A DNA stretch of 64,000 nt from Bin80 sp965207565 (GTDB lineage Bacteria; Bacteroidota; Rhodothermia; Rhodothermales; Bin80). The first letter of the stretch is position 1. The number at the start of each line of letters is the position of its first letter. The stretch is taken from the NCBI GenBank assembly GCA_965207565.1, contig CBDBMQ010000009.1:372001-436000 (forward strand). Direction: 5' to 3'. The notes beneath the pieces were generated by a model. That model was not told the DNA's origin and made no database searches. It worked only from the letters and a program-made list of their open reading frames with translations. Made by a program: the position numbers and the translations under genes. This document shows positions 46,784 to 56,943 of this stretch, in pieces.

Positions 46784-47553
46784 ATATAGATCAAATTTTA
46801 AGCCCCGAAGACTGCATATGCAATCCGGGCAGCCCATTCATCACGAGGGAAGAGGGGAGTTCATAATTCCGGCACTACCCCCTAATTTACGGGTTCTACC
46901 ACGATTCGTATGGAATAATTGATTTAGAGTTCAACCAAGCGTACTAATGAAAAAAAGATTCCCTTGCAGTGAGGATACGGCTTAGAATTAGAGCACGACT
47001 GAAACTTTCTTTTTCAAACGAATTGTCACTGGACACAAAGTCAGATATAATGCGAGGTTTGGTTCGAAACATCGCCTGATTGAAGGGCAAATTTTAGCAG
47101 AACTTGGTACGGTGGAAATCTCCATGATTTGTGACTGAGGCAATCAGGCAGAATACCTTCTTCCGTCAAAGGTCACCAAAGTGAGCGGGCCCTATATCAG
47201 GCAATCAGTCTGACGATACAGCGTCAGACCGTGCTGTTCAAAGAGAGAACGACCTCCTAAATCAAGCGTCCCATTCGGTCTTGATCTTCATCATTCCCCC
47301 CTGCAAAGGGGGGTTGGTAGTGTTCAGTTTTCCCAGAAATCCCACTCCAGCACCCCTGTGACGGAGGTAACCGTCGAAGTCAAGAATCCATCCTCCAGAA
47401 GATCAGTGGCATCAGCTTTGTGTACTTCAATAAGATTGATGTCGTGTGTCACCGGATCGTCAAGGAAATCATTAACGCCTATGAGAAAAACGGAGATTGA
47501 CCACATCTGCGTAGTCGTCAATCGATAGCATCCTGCTACGATTAGAACATACC
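46784..47553. other. 770-bp gap without a supported gene
   Basis: A 65-codon minus-strand frame (47324-47521) is the only notable ORF and has no recognised family. Two hairpins are visible: GTCTGACG/CGTCAGAC at 47208-47229, and CCCCCC-TGCAAA-GGGGGG at 47296-47313. The second could stop transcription of the giant gene on the minus strand, although its T-tract is poor. The region upstream of the response regulator should hold its promoter. Confidence 0.4.
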
Positions 47554-50500
47554 TTATCGCACAATTGTCATTGATTTTGACCGCTGGACCACTTTTCCTC
47601 CCATATCAACCCTCAGCGTGTAATAGTACATCCCCGAGGTTAAGCGAGCCGTATCAATCTTTATCGTGTGCGCTTGACCTGCCTCCAACCAACCATAGGG
47701 CAGCGTCTTAACCGTTCGTCCCAGCATATCCGTTATCACAACTAATATTTGTGCTGGTACTGGTAAGTCGAATTCTATGTTTGCTACATCCGATAATGGG
47801 TTTGGGTAATTCCCCAAAAGCGTCACTTCCTGCAGTAGTTCCGATTCAGAAATATCCAGACTCTCATTGCTCATGATCGTCACCGTAATGGCTGCTGCCA
47901 CCCCGTCGTAGCCGCCTCCTGATGCTGTAAGCATCAAGATCTCCGTATCGTCCCAAAAATCATCATCCTCCGCTACTTTCAGCGTCACCGTCTCCGCTGC
48001 CGTCAGCGCCACCGCCTGCGCTACATTCCAGTTCGTGGTGGTAAAGGTCAGGGTATCACCGGACAAGGCCGTGCCCGACCAAGTTAGACCCGAGTCCCCG
48101 TCATCGCTGAAGATTACCGCCACATCACCTGTTGGCGCCACCGCCAACTTCACTTCCAAGATCACGGTACTCCCTTCGGTCACCGTCAGCGTACTTGGCA
48201 CCGTAATCCCACCCCCATCCACATCGTTGTCGTCAATTGTTACCGTGATGTCTGCCGTCACCCCGTCATACCCCCCGCCCGATGCCGTAAGATTTAATTC
48301 TACCGTTTCGTCCTCAAAATCCTCATCCTCCTCCGCCGTTAGCGTCACCGCTTGCGCTACATTCCAGTTCGTGGTGGTAAAGGTCAGGGCATCACCGGAC
48401 AAGGTCGGGCCCGACCAACTCACATCCGAATCCCCGTCATCGCTGAAAGTGACCGTCACGTCACCCCTCGGCGCCGTCGCCAACGTCACTTCCACGCTAA
48501 AGCCTCCTCCCTCGGTCACTGTGACCTCTGTTGAAGACACCGCAATCCCTGGTGCATCGTTGTCCGTGATCGTCACCGTAATCTCTGCCGTCTCCCCGTT
48601 GTAGCCACCGCTCTTCGATGCCGTCAGCGTTAAGATCTCCGTATCCTTTACAAAATCATCATCCTCCGCCGCCATCAACGTCATCGTCTGCCCTACATTC
48701 CAATTCGCGGTGGTAAAGGTTAGGGCATCACCGGACAAGGTCGTGCCCGACCAACTCACATCCGAGTCCCCGTCATCGCTGAGAGTGACCGTCACGTCAT
48801 CCTTTGGCGCCGCCGCCAGCTTCACCTCCACGGTTGTGGTACTCCCTTCGGTCATCGTCGCCGTGTTTGGCACTGTAATCCCACCCCCATCCACATCGTT
48901 GTCGTCAATTGTTACCGTGATGTCTGCCGTCACCCCGTCATACCCCCCGCCCGATGCCGTAAGATTTAATTCTACCGTTTCGTCCTCAAAATCCTCATCC
49001 TCCGCCGCCGTCAGCGTCACCGCCTGTGCTACATTCCAGTTCGTGGTGGTAAAGGTCAGCACATCGCCGGACACGGCCGTGCCCGACCAGCTCACATCGG
49101 AATCCCCATCATCGCTCAAGGTTACTGCCACTTCACCCGTTGGCGTCGCTGCCAGTTTCACCTCCACGGTCGTGGTACTCCCTTCGGTCACTGTCGCCGC
49201 GTTTGACACCGTAATCCCAGGTACATCATTGTCGTCAATCGTCACCGTGATCTCTGTCGTCTCCCCGTTGTAGCCCCCACTCGTCGATGCCGTCAGCGTC
49301 AAGATCTCCGTATCGTCCACAAAATCATCATCCTGCGCCGCCGTCAGCGTCACTGTCTGTGCTACATTCCAGTTCGTTGTGGTAAAGGTCAGGGCATTGC
49401 CGGACAAGGTCGTGCCCGACCAACTCACATCGGAATCCCCATCATCGCTGAAGGTGACCGTTACGTTTGCCGTCGGGGCCGTTGCTAACCTCACCTCCGA
49501 GGTGGTGCTACTCCCTTCAGTCAGAGATACTTCAGACAGCGCCGCAATCCCTGACACATTATTGTCCGTGATCGTTACCGCGACATTGGCCGTCTCCCCG
49601 TTATAGCCCCCACTTTTCGATGTTGTTAGCGTCAAGATCTCCGTATCGTTTACAAAATCATCATCCTGCGCCGCCGTCAGCGTCACCGTCTGGGCTACAT
49701 TCCAGTTCGTTGTGGTAAAGGTCAGGGCATCGCCGGACAAAGCCGTGCCCGACCAAGTTAGATCCGAGTCCCCGTCATCGCTGAGAGTGACCGTCACTTC
49801 TGCCGTCGGCACTGCCGCCAAGTTCACCTCTACGGTCGTGGTACTCCCTTCAATCAGAGATACTACGGGCGGCACCGTAATCCCTGCCGTATCATCATCT
49901 TCAATCGTCACCGTGATCTCTGCCGTCTCCCCGTTGTAGCCCCCGCTCTTCGATGCCGTCAGCGTTAAGACCTCCGTATCGTTTACAAAATCATCATCAT
50001 CCGCCGCCGTCAGCGTTACCGTCTGAGCCTGATTCCAGTTCGTCGTGGTAAAGGTCAGGGCATCGCCGGACAAGGTCGTGCCCGACCAACTCACATCGGA
50101 GTCCCCATCATTACTGAGTGTCACCGTCATACTTACAGTTGGCGCCGCCGCCAGCTTCACATCCACGGTGGTGGTATTCCCTTCGGCCACCGTCGCCGCG
50201 TTTGGCACCGTAATCCCTGCCGTATCGTTGTCGGTGAGCTTCACCAAGATGTTTGCCGTCTCCCCGTTGTAGCCTCCGCTCTTTGATGCCGTTAGCGTCA
50301 AGATCTCCGTATCGTTTGTAAAATCATCATCCTCCTCCGCCGTCAGCGTTACCGTCTGCGCCTCATTCCAGTTCGTGGCGGTAAAGGTCAGGGCATCACC
50401 GGACAATGCCGTACCCGACCAATTCACATCAGAGTCCCCATCATCGCTGAGTGTCACCGTCATACTTGCAGTTGGCGCCGCCGCCAGCTTTACATCCACG

Positions 50501-53500
50501 GTGGTGGTATTCCCTTCGGTCACCGTCGCCATGTCTGGCACCGTAATCCCTGCCGTATCATCATCTTCAATCGTCACCGTGATCTCTGCCGTCTCCCCGT
50601 TGTAGCCCCCGCTCTTCGATGCCGTCAGCGTCAAGGTCTCCGTATCGTTTGCAAAATCACCATCCTGCCCCGCCGTCAGTGTTACCGTCTGAGCTACATT
50701 CCAATTCGCAGTGGTAAAGGTCAGGTCATCGCCGGACAATGTCGTGCCCGACCAACTCACATCAGAGTCCCCGTCATCGCTGAAGGTGACCGTCACAGTA
50801 CCCGTCGGCACCGTTGCCAACGCCACCCCCACCGTCTTGGTATTCCCTTCGGTCACCGTCGCCGCGTTTGGCACCGCAATCCCCGCCGTATCGTTGTCCG
50901 TGATCGTCACTGTGATCTCTGCCGTCTCCCCGTTGTACCCCCCGCTCTTTGATGCCGTCAGCGTCAACGTCTCCGAATCGTTTACAAAATCATCATCCGC
51001 TGCCGCCGTCAGCGTTACCGTCTGCGCCTCATTCCAGTTCGCAGTGGTAAAGGTCAGGGCATCGCCGGACAATGCCGTGCCCGACCAACTCACATCGGAG
51101 TCCCCGTCATCACTGAAAGTGACCGTCACGGTGCCAGACGGCTCCACCGCCAGTTTCACATCCACGGTTGTGGTACTCTCTTCGGTCACTGTCGCCGTGC
51201 CTGGCACCGTAATCCCCACATCATCGTCTTCAATCGTCACCGTGATGTTCGTGGTCTTCCCATTGTAGCCTCCACCGGACCCCGTTAGCGTTAAGATCTC
51301 CGTTTCATCCTCAAAATCATCATCATCCTCCGCCGTCAGCGTCACCGTCTGAGCCTTATTCCAGTCCCCGGGGCCAAAGACCAGGACACCGCCGCTGAGC
51401 AATCTCGCGCCAGATAAACTCACATCGGAGTCCCCGTCATTGCTGAACTTTACCAATACATTACCCGTTGGCGTCGCTGCCAGTTTCACATCCACGGTCG
51501 TGCTACTTCCTTCGGTCATCGTCGCTGTAGCTGGCACCGCAATCTCTGCTTCATCGTCGTCCGTGATCGTCACCGTAATCTTTGCCGTCTCCCCGTTATA
51601 ACTCCCGTTTGCCGCCGTTAGCGTCAACGTCTCCGTATCGTTCACGAAATCATCATCCTGCCCCGCCGTCACCGTCACCGTCTGCGCTACATTCCAGTTC
51701 GTAGTGGTAAAGGTCAGGGCATCGCCGGACAACGTCGTACCCGACCAACTCACGTCGGAGTCCCCGTCATCGCTGAAGGTGACCGTCATATTACCCGTTG
51801 GTGCCGCCGCCAGCTTCACATCCACGGTCGTGCTACTCCCTTCGGTCATCGTCTCTGGGCTTGACACCGTAATCCCTGCTTCATCGTCGTCCGTGACCGT
51901 CACCGTAATCTCTGCCGTCTCCCCGTTGTGGCCTCCGCCCGATGCCGTCAGCGTTAAAATCTCCGTATCGTTTACAAAATCATCATCCGCTGCCGCCGTC
52001 AGCGTCACCGTCTGCGCCTCATTCCAGTTCGTGGGGGTAAAGGTCAGGACATCAAAGATCAGGGCATCCTCGGTCGGAGCACCCAAGGTCAGGGCATCCT
52101 CGGTGAAGTCAGCGCCCGACCAAGTCACATCGGAATCCCCGTCATCGTCGAGTGTCACTGTCACACTTGCAGTCGGTGCCGCCGCCAACTTCACATCCAC
52201 GGTCATGGTACCCCCCTCCGTCACCGTCACCGTGCCTGGCACCGTAATCCCTGCTTCATCGTTGTCCGTGATCGTCACCGTGATCTCTGCCGTCTCCCCG
52301 TTGTAGCCCCCGCTCTTTGATGCCGTCAGCGTCAACGTCTCCGAATCGTTCACAAAATCATCATCCGCTGCCGCCGTCAGCGTCACCGTCTGCATTACAT
52401 TCCAGTTCGTGGTGGTAAAGGTCAGGGCATCGCCGGACAACGTCGTGCCCGACCAACTCACATCGGAGTTTCCGTCATCGCTGAAGGTGACCGTCACAGT
52501 GCTAGACGGCTTCGCCGCGAGTTTCACATCCACGGTCGTGCTACTCGCTTCAGTCACCGCTGCCGTGCTTGGCACCGTAATCCCTGCTTCATCGTCGTCC
52601 GTGACCGTCACCGTAATCTCTGCCGTCTCCCCGTTGTAGCCCCCGCTCTTCGATGCCCTCAGCGTTAAGGTCACCGTATCGTCCTCAAAATCATCATCAT
52701 CCCAGGCATTCAGCGTCACCGTCTGCGCTACATTCCAGTTCTCGGCGGTAAATTTCAGAACTGCCCCGATCAGGGTAGTACCCGACCAACTCACATCGGA
52801 GTCCCCGCCACTTTCGAATGTCACCGTCACCTCACCCGACGGCTCCGCCGCCAGTTTCACATCCACGGTCTTGGCACTCCCTTCGGTCACCGTCACCGCG
52901 TTTGGCACCGTAATCCCTGCTTCATCGTCGTCCGTGACTGTCACCGTGATCTCTGCCGTCTTCCCGTTGTATCCCCCATTTGATGCCGTCAGCGTCAAGG
53001 TCTCCGTATCGTTTGCAAAATCATCATCCTCCTCCGCCGTCAGCGTTACCGTCTGCGCATCATCCCAGTTCGTCGTGGTAAAGGTCAGGGCATCGCTGGA
53101 CAAGGTCATGCCCGACCAGGTCACATCGGAATCCCCGTCATCGCTGAAAGTGACCGTCACAGTACCCGACGGCGCCGCCGCCAGCTCCACATCCACGGTG
53201 GCGGTATTCCCTTCGGTCACCGTTGCCACGCCTGGCACTGTAATCCCTGCCGCATCGTTGTCCGTGACGGTCACCGTGATCTCTGCCGTCTTCCCAGGGT
53301 AGTCGCTGGGAGTTGTCACCGTGACCCCTCCCAAAGTCTGTTCGAAGCTTCCACCGGATGCCGTCAGCGTCAAGGTCTCCGTATCGTCTGCAGAATCATC
53401 ATCCTCCTCCGCCGTCAGCGTCACCGTTTGCGCCTGATCCCAGTTATTGGAGGTAAAGGTCAGGACATCGCCGGACAAGGTCGTGCCCGACCAAGTTAGA

Positions 53501-54717
53501 TCCGAGTTCCCTTCATCGCTGAAGGTTACCTTCACATCATTCGAGGGCGGCGCCTGCAGTTTCACATTCACGATCGTGGTATTCCCTTCGATTACCGTCT
53601 TCGTGCTTGGCACCGTAATCCCTGCCGGTGCGTCGTGCGGGTAATTCTCCGAGTCACATTCATCGTTATCGTCATCATAAACAAAGATGGTCACGTCCAC
53701 CGGCGTATATTGATCATCATCGGAACTGATTATAAAATCTCCTTGTTGCCCCCAATTCTCTGGATACACAGTCGGACCACATTTGCTGAGCTCTCTAGTA
53801 TCATTCTCCACCTCAAATTCCACCGTCTGTGCCATATCCCAATTCATGGGCGTAAACGTCAGCGTGGTGGGGGTAGCCAAAACGGGGAGTATACGACCAA
53901 AACCCGAATCTACATAGTCTGCAATTGTCAGGTTTACATCACCTGCGGGCTCGCTTGACAACTCAAACGTCAGACTCTTTGTAGTTCCCTCGGTTATTCT
54001 TAAGGTTATGGATCTACGATTACGAGATGAAGAGCTTCCGCCGCTGATCACTATGTTCCCATTTTGAGGCCCCAACGCCTCGTGCACTGTAGCATCTTCA
54101 ATATTGAGACTCGTCTCGGTAGACACACGATGCTCCTGCCCTTGGGCCGTCCCGCAACATAGAATCAGTAGGCACGCCAGCGCATGAACAGTGAATCCAC
54201 GCAATCCTTGGCGAAGAACTATAACCGGAACCCGTATCAAGATGATGATCTGGAATATGCAATAAGCAACGAGGGAATTATGTCGCTTCCACAAAATTTC
54301 CAACTGATTCAGCATCAGGCTCACTATAGTCTTGATGAAAGGGGCTTCACTCAACCAAGCCTCCTGCAAAATTTCTATAACGGTAGCCGCCGCCCCCCCC
54401 CCATTTTTTATATCCTTGGGGGTTCTGCCATAACTATTTATCTTCGCCATTTCACTTGGCGAGCTACTGATTTCGGGGCCGCTTCTGCGGTATTTTCCCT
54501 CCTGAGGGATCAATATTAGCCCAAACCGACCCGAATAGGTAATCTTGGAGACCAAATAGAGAAGAGACAAAACAGAGAGAAAAGCCAACTCGAATTGGTG
54601 CGGATACATTCGTAAATCTCCCATACCCGTATTCTCTCGAAAAAAACGCTCTACGATGAAGTTAGAAAGGTCTGCAATTTTTTTATCGCCACGCATGACA
54701 AACGGGGATACGTGCAA
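47554..54717 (-). CDS. giant Ig-like repeat protein with T9SS C-terminal sorting domain
   Basis: 2387 codons. The signal peptide region GFTVHALACLLILCCGTAQGQ lies ~180 codons inside the frame. The true start is therefore probably later than 54717, perhaps a TTG or GTG near 54200; the upstream part may be untranslated or a relic. A divergent N-terminal domain is followed by 17 modules of ~111 residues. Each begins like AGITVPNAATVTEGNTTTV and contains DDGDSDVSWSGTTLSGDAL and NWNVAQTVTLTA. The last ~90 residues are a type A T9SS sorting domain (LLGNYPNPLSDVANIEFDLP, ITDMLGRTVKTLP, ARLTSGMYYYTLRVD). The protein should be exported by T9SS and held on or released from the surface. An adhesive or matrix role is inferred. 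Confidence 0.9.
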   Translation of the reverse strand: MHVSPFVMRGDKKIADLSNFIVERFFRENTGMGDLRMYPHQFELAFLSVLSLLYLVSKITYSGRFGLILIPQEGKYRRSGPEISSSPSEMAKINSYGRTPKDIKNGGGAAATVIEILQEAWLSEAPFIKTIVSLMLNQLEILWKRHNSLVAYCIFQIIILIRVPVIVLRQGLRGFTVHALACLLILCCGTAQGQEHRVSTETSLNIEDATVHEALGPQNGNIVISGGSSSSRNRRSITLRITEGTTKSLTFELSSEPAGDVNLTIADYVDSGFGRILPVLATPTTLTFTPMNWDMAQTVEFEVENDTRELSKCGPTVYPENWGQQGDFIISSDDDQYTPVDVTIFVYDDDNDECDSENYPHDAPAGITVPSTKTVIEGNTTIVNVKLQAPPSNDVKVTFSDEGNSDLTWSGTTLSGDVLTFTSNNWDQAQTVTLTAEEDDDSADDTETLTLTASGGSFEQTLGGVTVTTPSDYPGKTAEITVTVTDNDAAGITVPGVATVTEGNTATVDVELAAAPSGTVTVTFSDDGDSDVTWSGMTLSSDALTFTTTNWDDAQTVTLTAEEDDDFANDTETLTLTASNGGYNGKTAEITVTVTDDDEAGITVPNAVTVTEGSAKTVDVKLAAEPSGEVTVTFESGGDSDVSWSGTTLIGAVLKFTAENWNVAQTVTLNAWDDDDFEDDTVTLTLRASKSGGYNGETAEITVTVTDDDEAGITVPSTAAVTEASSTTVDVKLAAKPSSTVTVTFSDDGNSDVSWSGTTLSGDALTFTTTNWNVMQTVTLTAAADDDFVNDSETLTLTASKSGGYNGETAEITVTITDNDEAGITVPGTVTVTEGGTMTVDVKLAAAPTASVTVTLDDDGDSDVTWSGADFTEDALTLGAPTEDALIFDVLTFTPTNWNEAQTVTLTAAADDDFVNDTEILTLTASGGGHNGETAEITVTVTDDDEAGITVSSPETMTEGSSTTVDVKLAAAPTGNMTVTFSDDGDSDVSWSGTTLSGDALTFTTTNWNVAQTVTVTAGQDDDFVNDTETLTLTAANGSYNGETAKITVTITDDDEAEIAVPATATMTEGSSTTVDVKLAATPTGNVLVKFSNDGDSDVSLSGARLLSGGVLVFGPGDWNKAQTVTLTAEDDDDFEDETEILTLTGSGGGYNGKTTNITVTIEDDDVGITVPGTATVTEESTTTVDVKLAVEPSGTVTVTFSDDGDSDVSWSGTALSGDALTFTTANWNEAQTVTLTAAADDDFVNDSETLTLTASKSGGYNGETAEITVTITDNDTAGIAVPNAATVTEGNTKTVGVALATVPTGTVTVTFSDDGDSDVSWSGTTLSGDDLTFTTANWNVAQTVTLTAGQDGDFANDTETLTLTASKSGGYNGETAEITVTIEDDDTAGITVPDMATVTEGNTTTVDVKLAAAPTASMTVTLSDDGDSDVNWSGTALSGDALTFTATNWNEAQTVTLTAEEDDDFTNDTEILTLTASKSGGYNGETANILVKLTDNDTAGITVPNAATVAEGNTTTVDVKLAAAPTVSMTVTLSNDGDSDVSWSGTTLSGDALTFTTTNWNQAQTVTLTAADDDDFVNDTEVLTLTASKSGGYNGETAEITVTIEDDDTAGITVPPVVSLIEGSTTTVEVNLAAVPTAEVTVTLSDDGDSDLTWSGTALSGDALTFTTTNWNVAQTVTLTAAQDDDFVNDTEILTLTTSKSGGYNGETANVAVTITDNNVSGIAALSEVSLTEGSSTTSEVRLATAPTANVTVTFSDDGDSDVSWSGTTLSGNALTFTTTNWNVAQTVTLTAAQDDDFVDDTEILTLTASTSGGYNGETTEITVTIDDNDVPGITVSNAATVTEGSTTTVEVKLAATPTGEVAVTLSDDGDSDVSWSGTAVSGDVLTFTTTNWNVAQAVTLTAAEDEDFEDETVELNLTASGGGYDGVTADITVTIDDNDVDGGGITVPNTATMTEGSTTTVEVKLAAAPKDDVTVTLSDDGDSDVSWSGTTLSGDALTFTTANWNVGQTMTLMAAEDDDFVKDTEILTLTASKSGGYNGETAEITVTITDNDAPGIAVSSTEVTVTEGGGFSVEVTLATAPRGDVTVTFSDDGDSDVSWSGPTLSGDALTFTTTNWNVAQAVTLTAEEDEDFEDETVELNLTASGGGYDGVTADITVTIDDNDVDGGGITVPSTLTVTEGSTVILEVKLAVAPTGDVAVIFSDDGDSGLTWSGTALSGDTLTFTTTNWNVAQAVALTAAETVTLKVAEDDDFWDDTEILMLTASGGGYDGVAAAITVTIMSNESLDISESELLQEVTLLGNYPNPLSDVANIEFDLPVPAQILVVITDMLGRTVKTLPYGWLEAGQAHTIKIDTARLTSGMYYYTLRVDMGGKVVQRSKSMTIVR
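47880..53640 (-). repeat. array of 17 Ig-like modules of about 333 bp
   Basis: Near-identical segments (for example TTCGATGCCGTCAGCGT, CCGACCAACTCACATC) recur about every 333 bp. Three modules carry a small insertion (GGG before ITVP, or extra ALTLGAPTEDAL-type repeats near 52040-52110). Both whole-module duplication and shorter internal repetition have occurred. Confidence 0.88.
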
Positions 54718-54924
54718 TAACTAAGTTTTAGGCTGTACAGTATAACATAATTAATGGAAACTTTCCTAAGATTTTAACTAATGCGTGGCAGAAAACATGA
54801 AAATATTCGATTCAAGATCTCTGGAGCGGTTTTCGAGGATCGTCTCGGCTGCGAGTTTTGTTGGACTTTGGTAATTCCCGAGGGAATTGGGGGAATTGCA
54901 GGCGTTCTGGGCCCTTAAAATAGA

Positions 54925-56326
54925 GGGTCTTCCCCTTTTCAAGTGGGTTCGGAGTCAGAACTAAGATGAACCACGATGCGATTGAATAGATTCGGAATGG
55001 ATTTTTTTATTTATTTTGGGTCTGTTTTTGGAGTTCAAATCAAATATTTCATTCACCATGAGTGTACGTATTCAAGATATCAATCGATTGTTAGGGATTC
55101 AGTCTCCGTGGGAGGTTTCGGAGATCAAGCAAGATGATGCAACGCAGCTGGCTGAGATCCATGTAATCTGTTCGGAGGGTTCGGTACTTCGATGTCCCGA
55201 GTGCACCAAAGTTTGTCCTGGCTACGACCATCGTCTTCGGAAATGGCGCCATACGGATATCTGTGAATATCAGACGACCGTGGTTGCGAAAGTTCCTCGG
55301 GTGGAATGTTCGGAGCATGGAATCAAGACGGTTTCAGTGCCCTGGGCGGATGAGCGCGTGCGTTTTACGACGGCATTTGAAGCGAAGGTCATTAACGGGT
55401 TGCTGGATGCCACCAATATTTCAACGGTGGCGACCAGGATGGGAGTCAGTTGGACGATGATTGCCAACATTATGGAGCGTGCGGTACTGCGAGGACGTGC
55501 CCGCAAAAAAGAGGAACTGATCGCGCATCTCTGTGTCGATGAGACCTCTTATAAGAAAGGTCACAATTACATCACTGTGGTGTCCAATCCAGACACGGCA
55601 ACCGTGCTGTATGTCGGCGAGGGTCGGACAAAGGCGAGTTTGAAAGGGTATTATGATGGATGTTCTCCCGAGCAACTGGAGGCCATTGAGAGTGTGAGCA
55701 TGGATATGTGGCCAGCGTATATCAGCATCACGAAAACGTGCGTCCCCAACGCAGAAAAAAAGATTGCATTTGATCACTTTCATGTGGCCAAATACATTAG
55801 CGATGCCGTGGATAAAGTCCGTCGGATAGAGAACCGAGAATTGCGGAAAGAAGACAACTACGATCTCACTGGAACCAAGTATGATTGGCTGACCAATCCG
55901 AAGAATATGTCTGCGCGGCAAAAGAAACGATTCAACCAGTTAAAGACCAGTTCGCTGAAAACAGCTCGTGCGTGGGCCATCAAGGAATTCTCCCAGAACT
56001 TATGGCATTATGTCCATCCCACATGGGCACTCAAAGGATGGAAACGATGGTTGTCCTGGGCCATGCGTTGCCGACTGGAACCGATGAAAGACGCCGCGGA
56101 AACTATCAAGAATCATTTGTGGGGCATTATCAATGCAGTGATCTTAAAGGTCAGCAATGGCCCCGCCGAAAGCATCAACAGCCGCATCAAAACCGTCAAA
56201 GTCCGTGCTCGTGGATTCCGAAACAAACAACGGTTTACCAATGCAATTTACTTCTATCTCGGTGGACTGGATCTGTACCCGGAAGGCTTCCAAAAACAAG
56301 CTACCCACTCATAAAAGCGAAGAGCC
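54925..56326 (+). mobile_element. complete ISL3-family insertion sequence with 8-bp target duplication
   Basis: 1402 bp. The imperfect 22-bp terminal repeats match at 16 positions (left GGGTCTTCCCCTTTTCAAG, right complement GGCTCTTCGCTTTTATGAG). AAAATAGA is duplicated exactly at 54917-54924 and 56327-56334. It contains one intact transposase gene. The insertion lies between the T9SS giant gene and pyrC and disrupts no recognised gene. Confidence 0.95.
55058..56314 (+). CDS. ISL3 family transposase
   Basis: 418 residues from ATG 55058 (MSVRIQDINRLLGIQSPW); an upstream TTG at 55016 is in frame but unlikely. An N-terminal zinc-finger-like region (RCPECTKVCPGYDHRLRKWRH) is followed by a helix-turn-helix (ATRMGVSWTMIANIMERAV). 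The DDE core has CVDETSYKKGHNYITVV, SVSMDMWPAYI, AFDHFHVAKYI and a Glu in NGPAESINSRIKTVKVRARG. It binds the terminal repeats and catalyses transposition. The stop codon lies inside the right terminal repeat. The frame is intact, so activity is likely. Confidence 0.95.
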   Translation: MSVRIQDINRLLGIQSPWEVSEIKQDDATQLAEIHVICSEGSVLRCPECTKVCPGYDHRLRKWRHTDICEYQTTVVAKVPRVECSEHGIKTVSVPWADERVRFTTAFEAKVINGLLDATNISTVATRMGVSWTMIANIMERAVLRGRARKKEELIAHLCVDETSYKKGHNYITVVSNPDTATVLYVGEGRTKASLKGYYDGCSPEQLEAIESVSMDMWPAYISITKTCVPNAEKKIAFDHFHVAKYISDAVDKVRRIENRELRKEDNYDLTGTKYDWLTNPKNMSARQKKRFNQLKTSSLKTARAWAIKEFSQNLWHYVHPTWALKGWKRWLSWAMRCRLEPMKDAAETIKNHLWGIINAVILKVSNGPAESINSRIKTVKVRARGFRNKQRFTNAIYFYLGGLDLYPEGFQKQATHS

Positions 56327-56334
56327 AAAATAGA

Positions 56335-56943
56335 AATCTTCACGTCCCATTGGGGGGACAAAATCTTAACCCTGTTTGGACGAAGGCATAAAACTTCTCC
56401 TCCAAAATCATACTTCCTGGAGGAGTGTAAAAACTGGGAGCATCCTTACAATACTCCCGCGATCATGTCCATCTCCGAATCTGCGAATCGTGACGCGGAT
56501 TGACTATAATCCGTGATCAGGGTCCTGCCGGCTGGGCTGTCCGGTGACAATTTGTTTGAACTCCAAATGAATCATTCCACACAAATGGGGATAGAACCAA
56601 TTTACGGAACACATACGCGAATCCTGGCTCATTAAGTTCATATTCGACATAAACTTTTTGACGGATTGGAGATATACCGGTACACGAAGCCGGAGCAGGA
56701 TTGGATTGTACTGTTTCCCTTATCTTCATTGAGGCCATGCCCGTTCGGGGCCGTAATAAAAAGTCAGATCGTTGTTCTTCTACAAGATCCAAAGATCATT
56801 CTAACGCGTACAGGTTGTGCTTGAAACAGGTGTGCCAATTCCCGATTGTTTTGCAGAAGCAAGAAATCCCTAAATTGCACTACTATCTACAGAGCGCCCT
56901 TCCAGTTCTATCAGATGGAATGTCCTACAAGACCAGGTAGTGA
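56335..56943. other. 609-bp gap before pyrC
   Basis: No recognised gene; short frames on both strands lack family features. An inverted repeat CTCCTCCA (56397-56404) / TGGAGGAG (56418-56425) is visible. This stretch must hold the promoter of the pyrC-ddl-murF operon. Confidence 0.4.

Noticed and set aside
47208..47229. GTCTGACG/CGTCAGAC hairpin as a terminator
   Set aside because: There is no T-run on either side and it is ~340 bp from the nearest gene end, so it was left as an unassigned hairpin.
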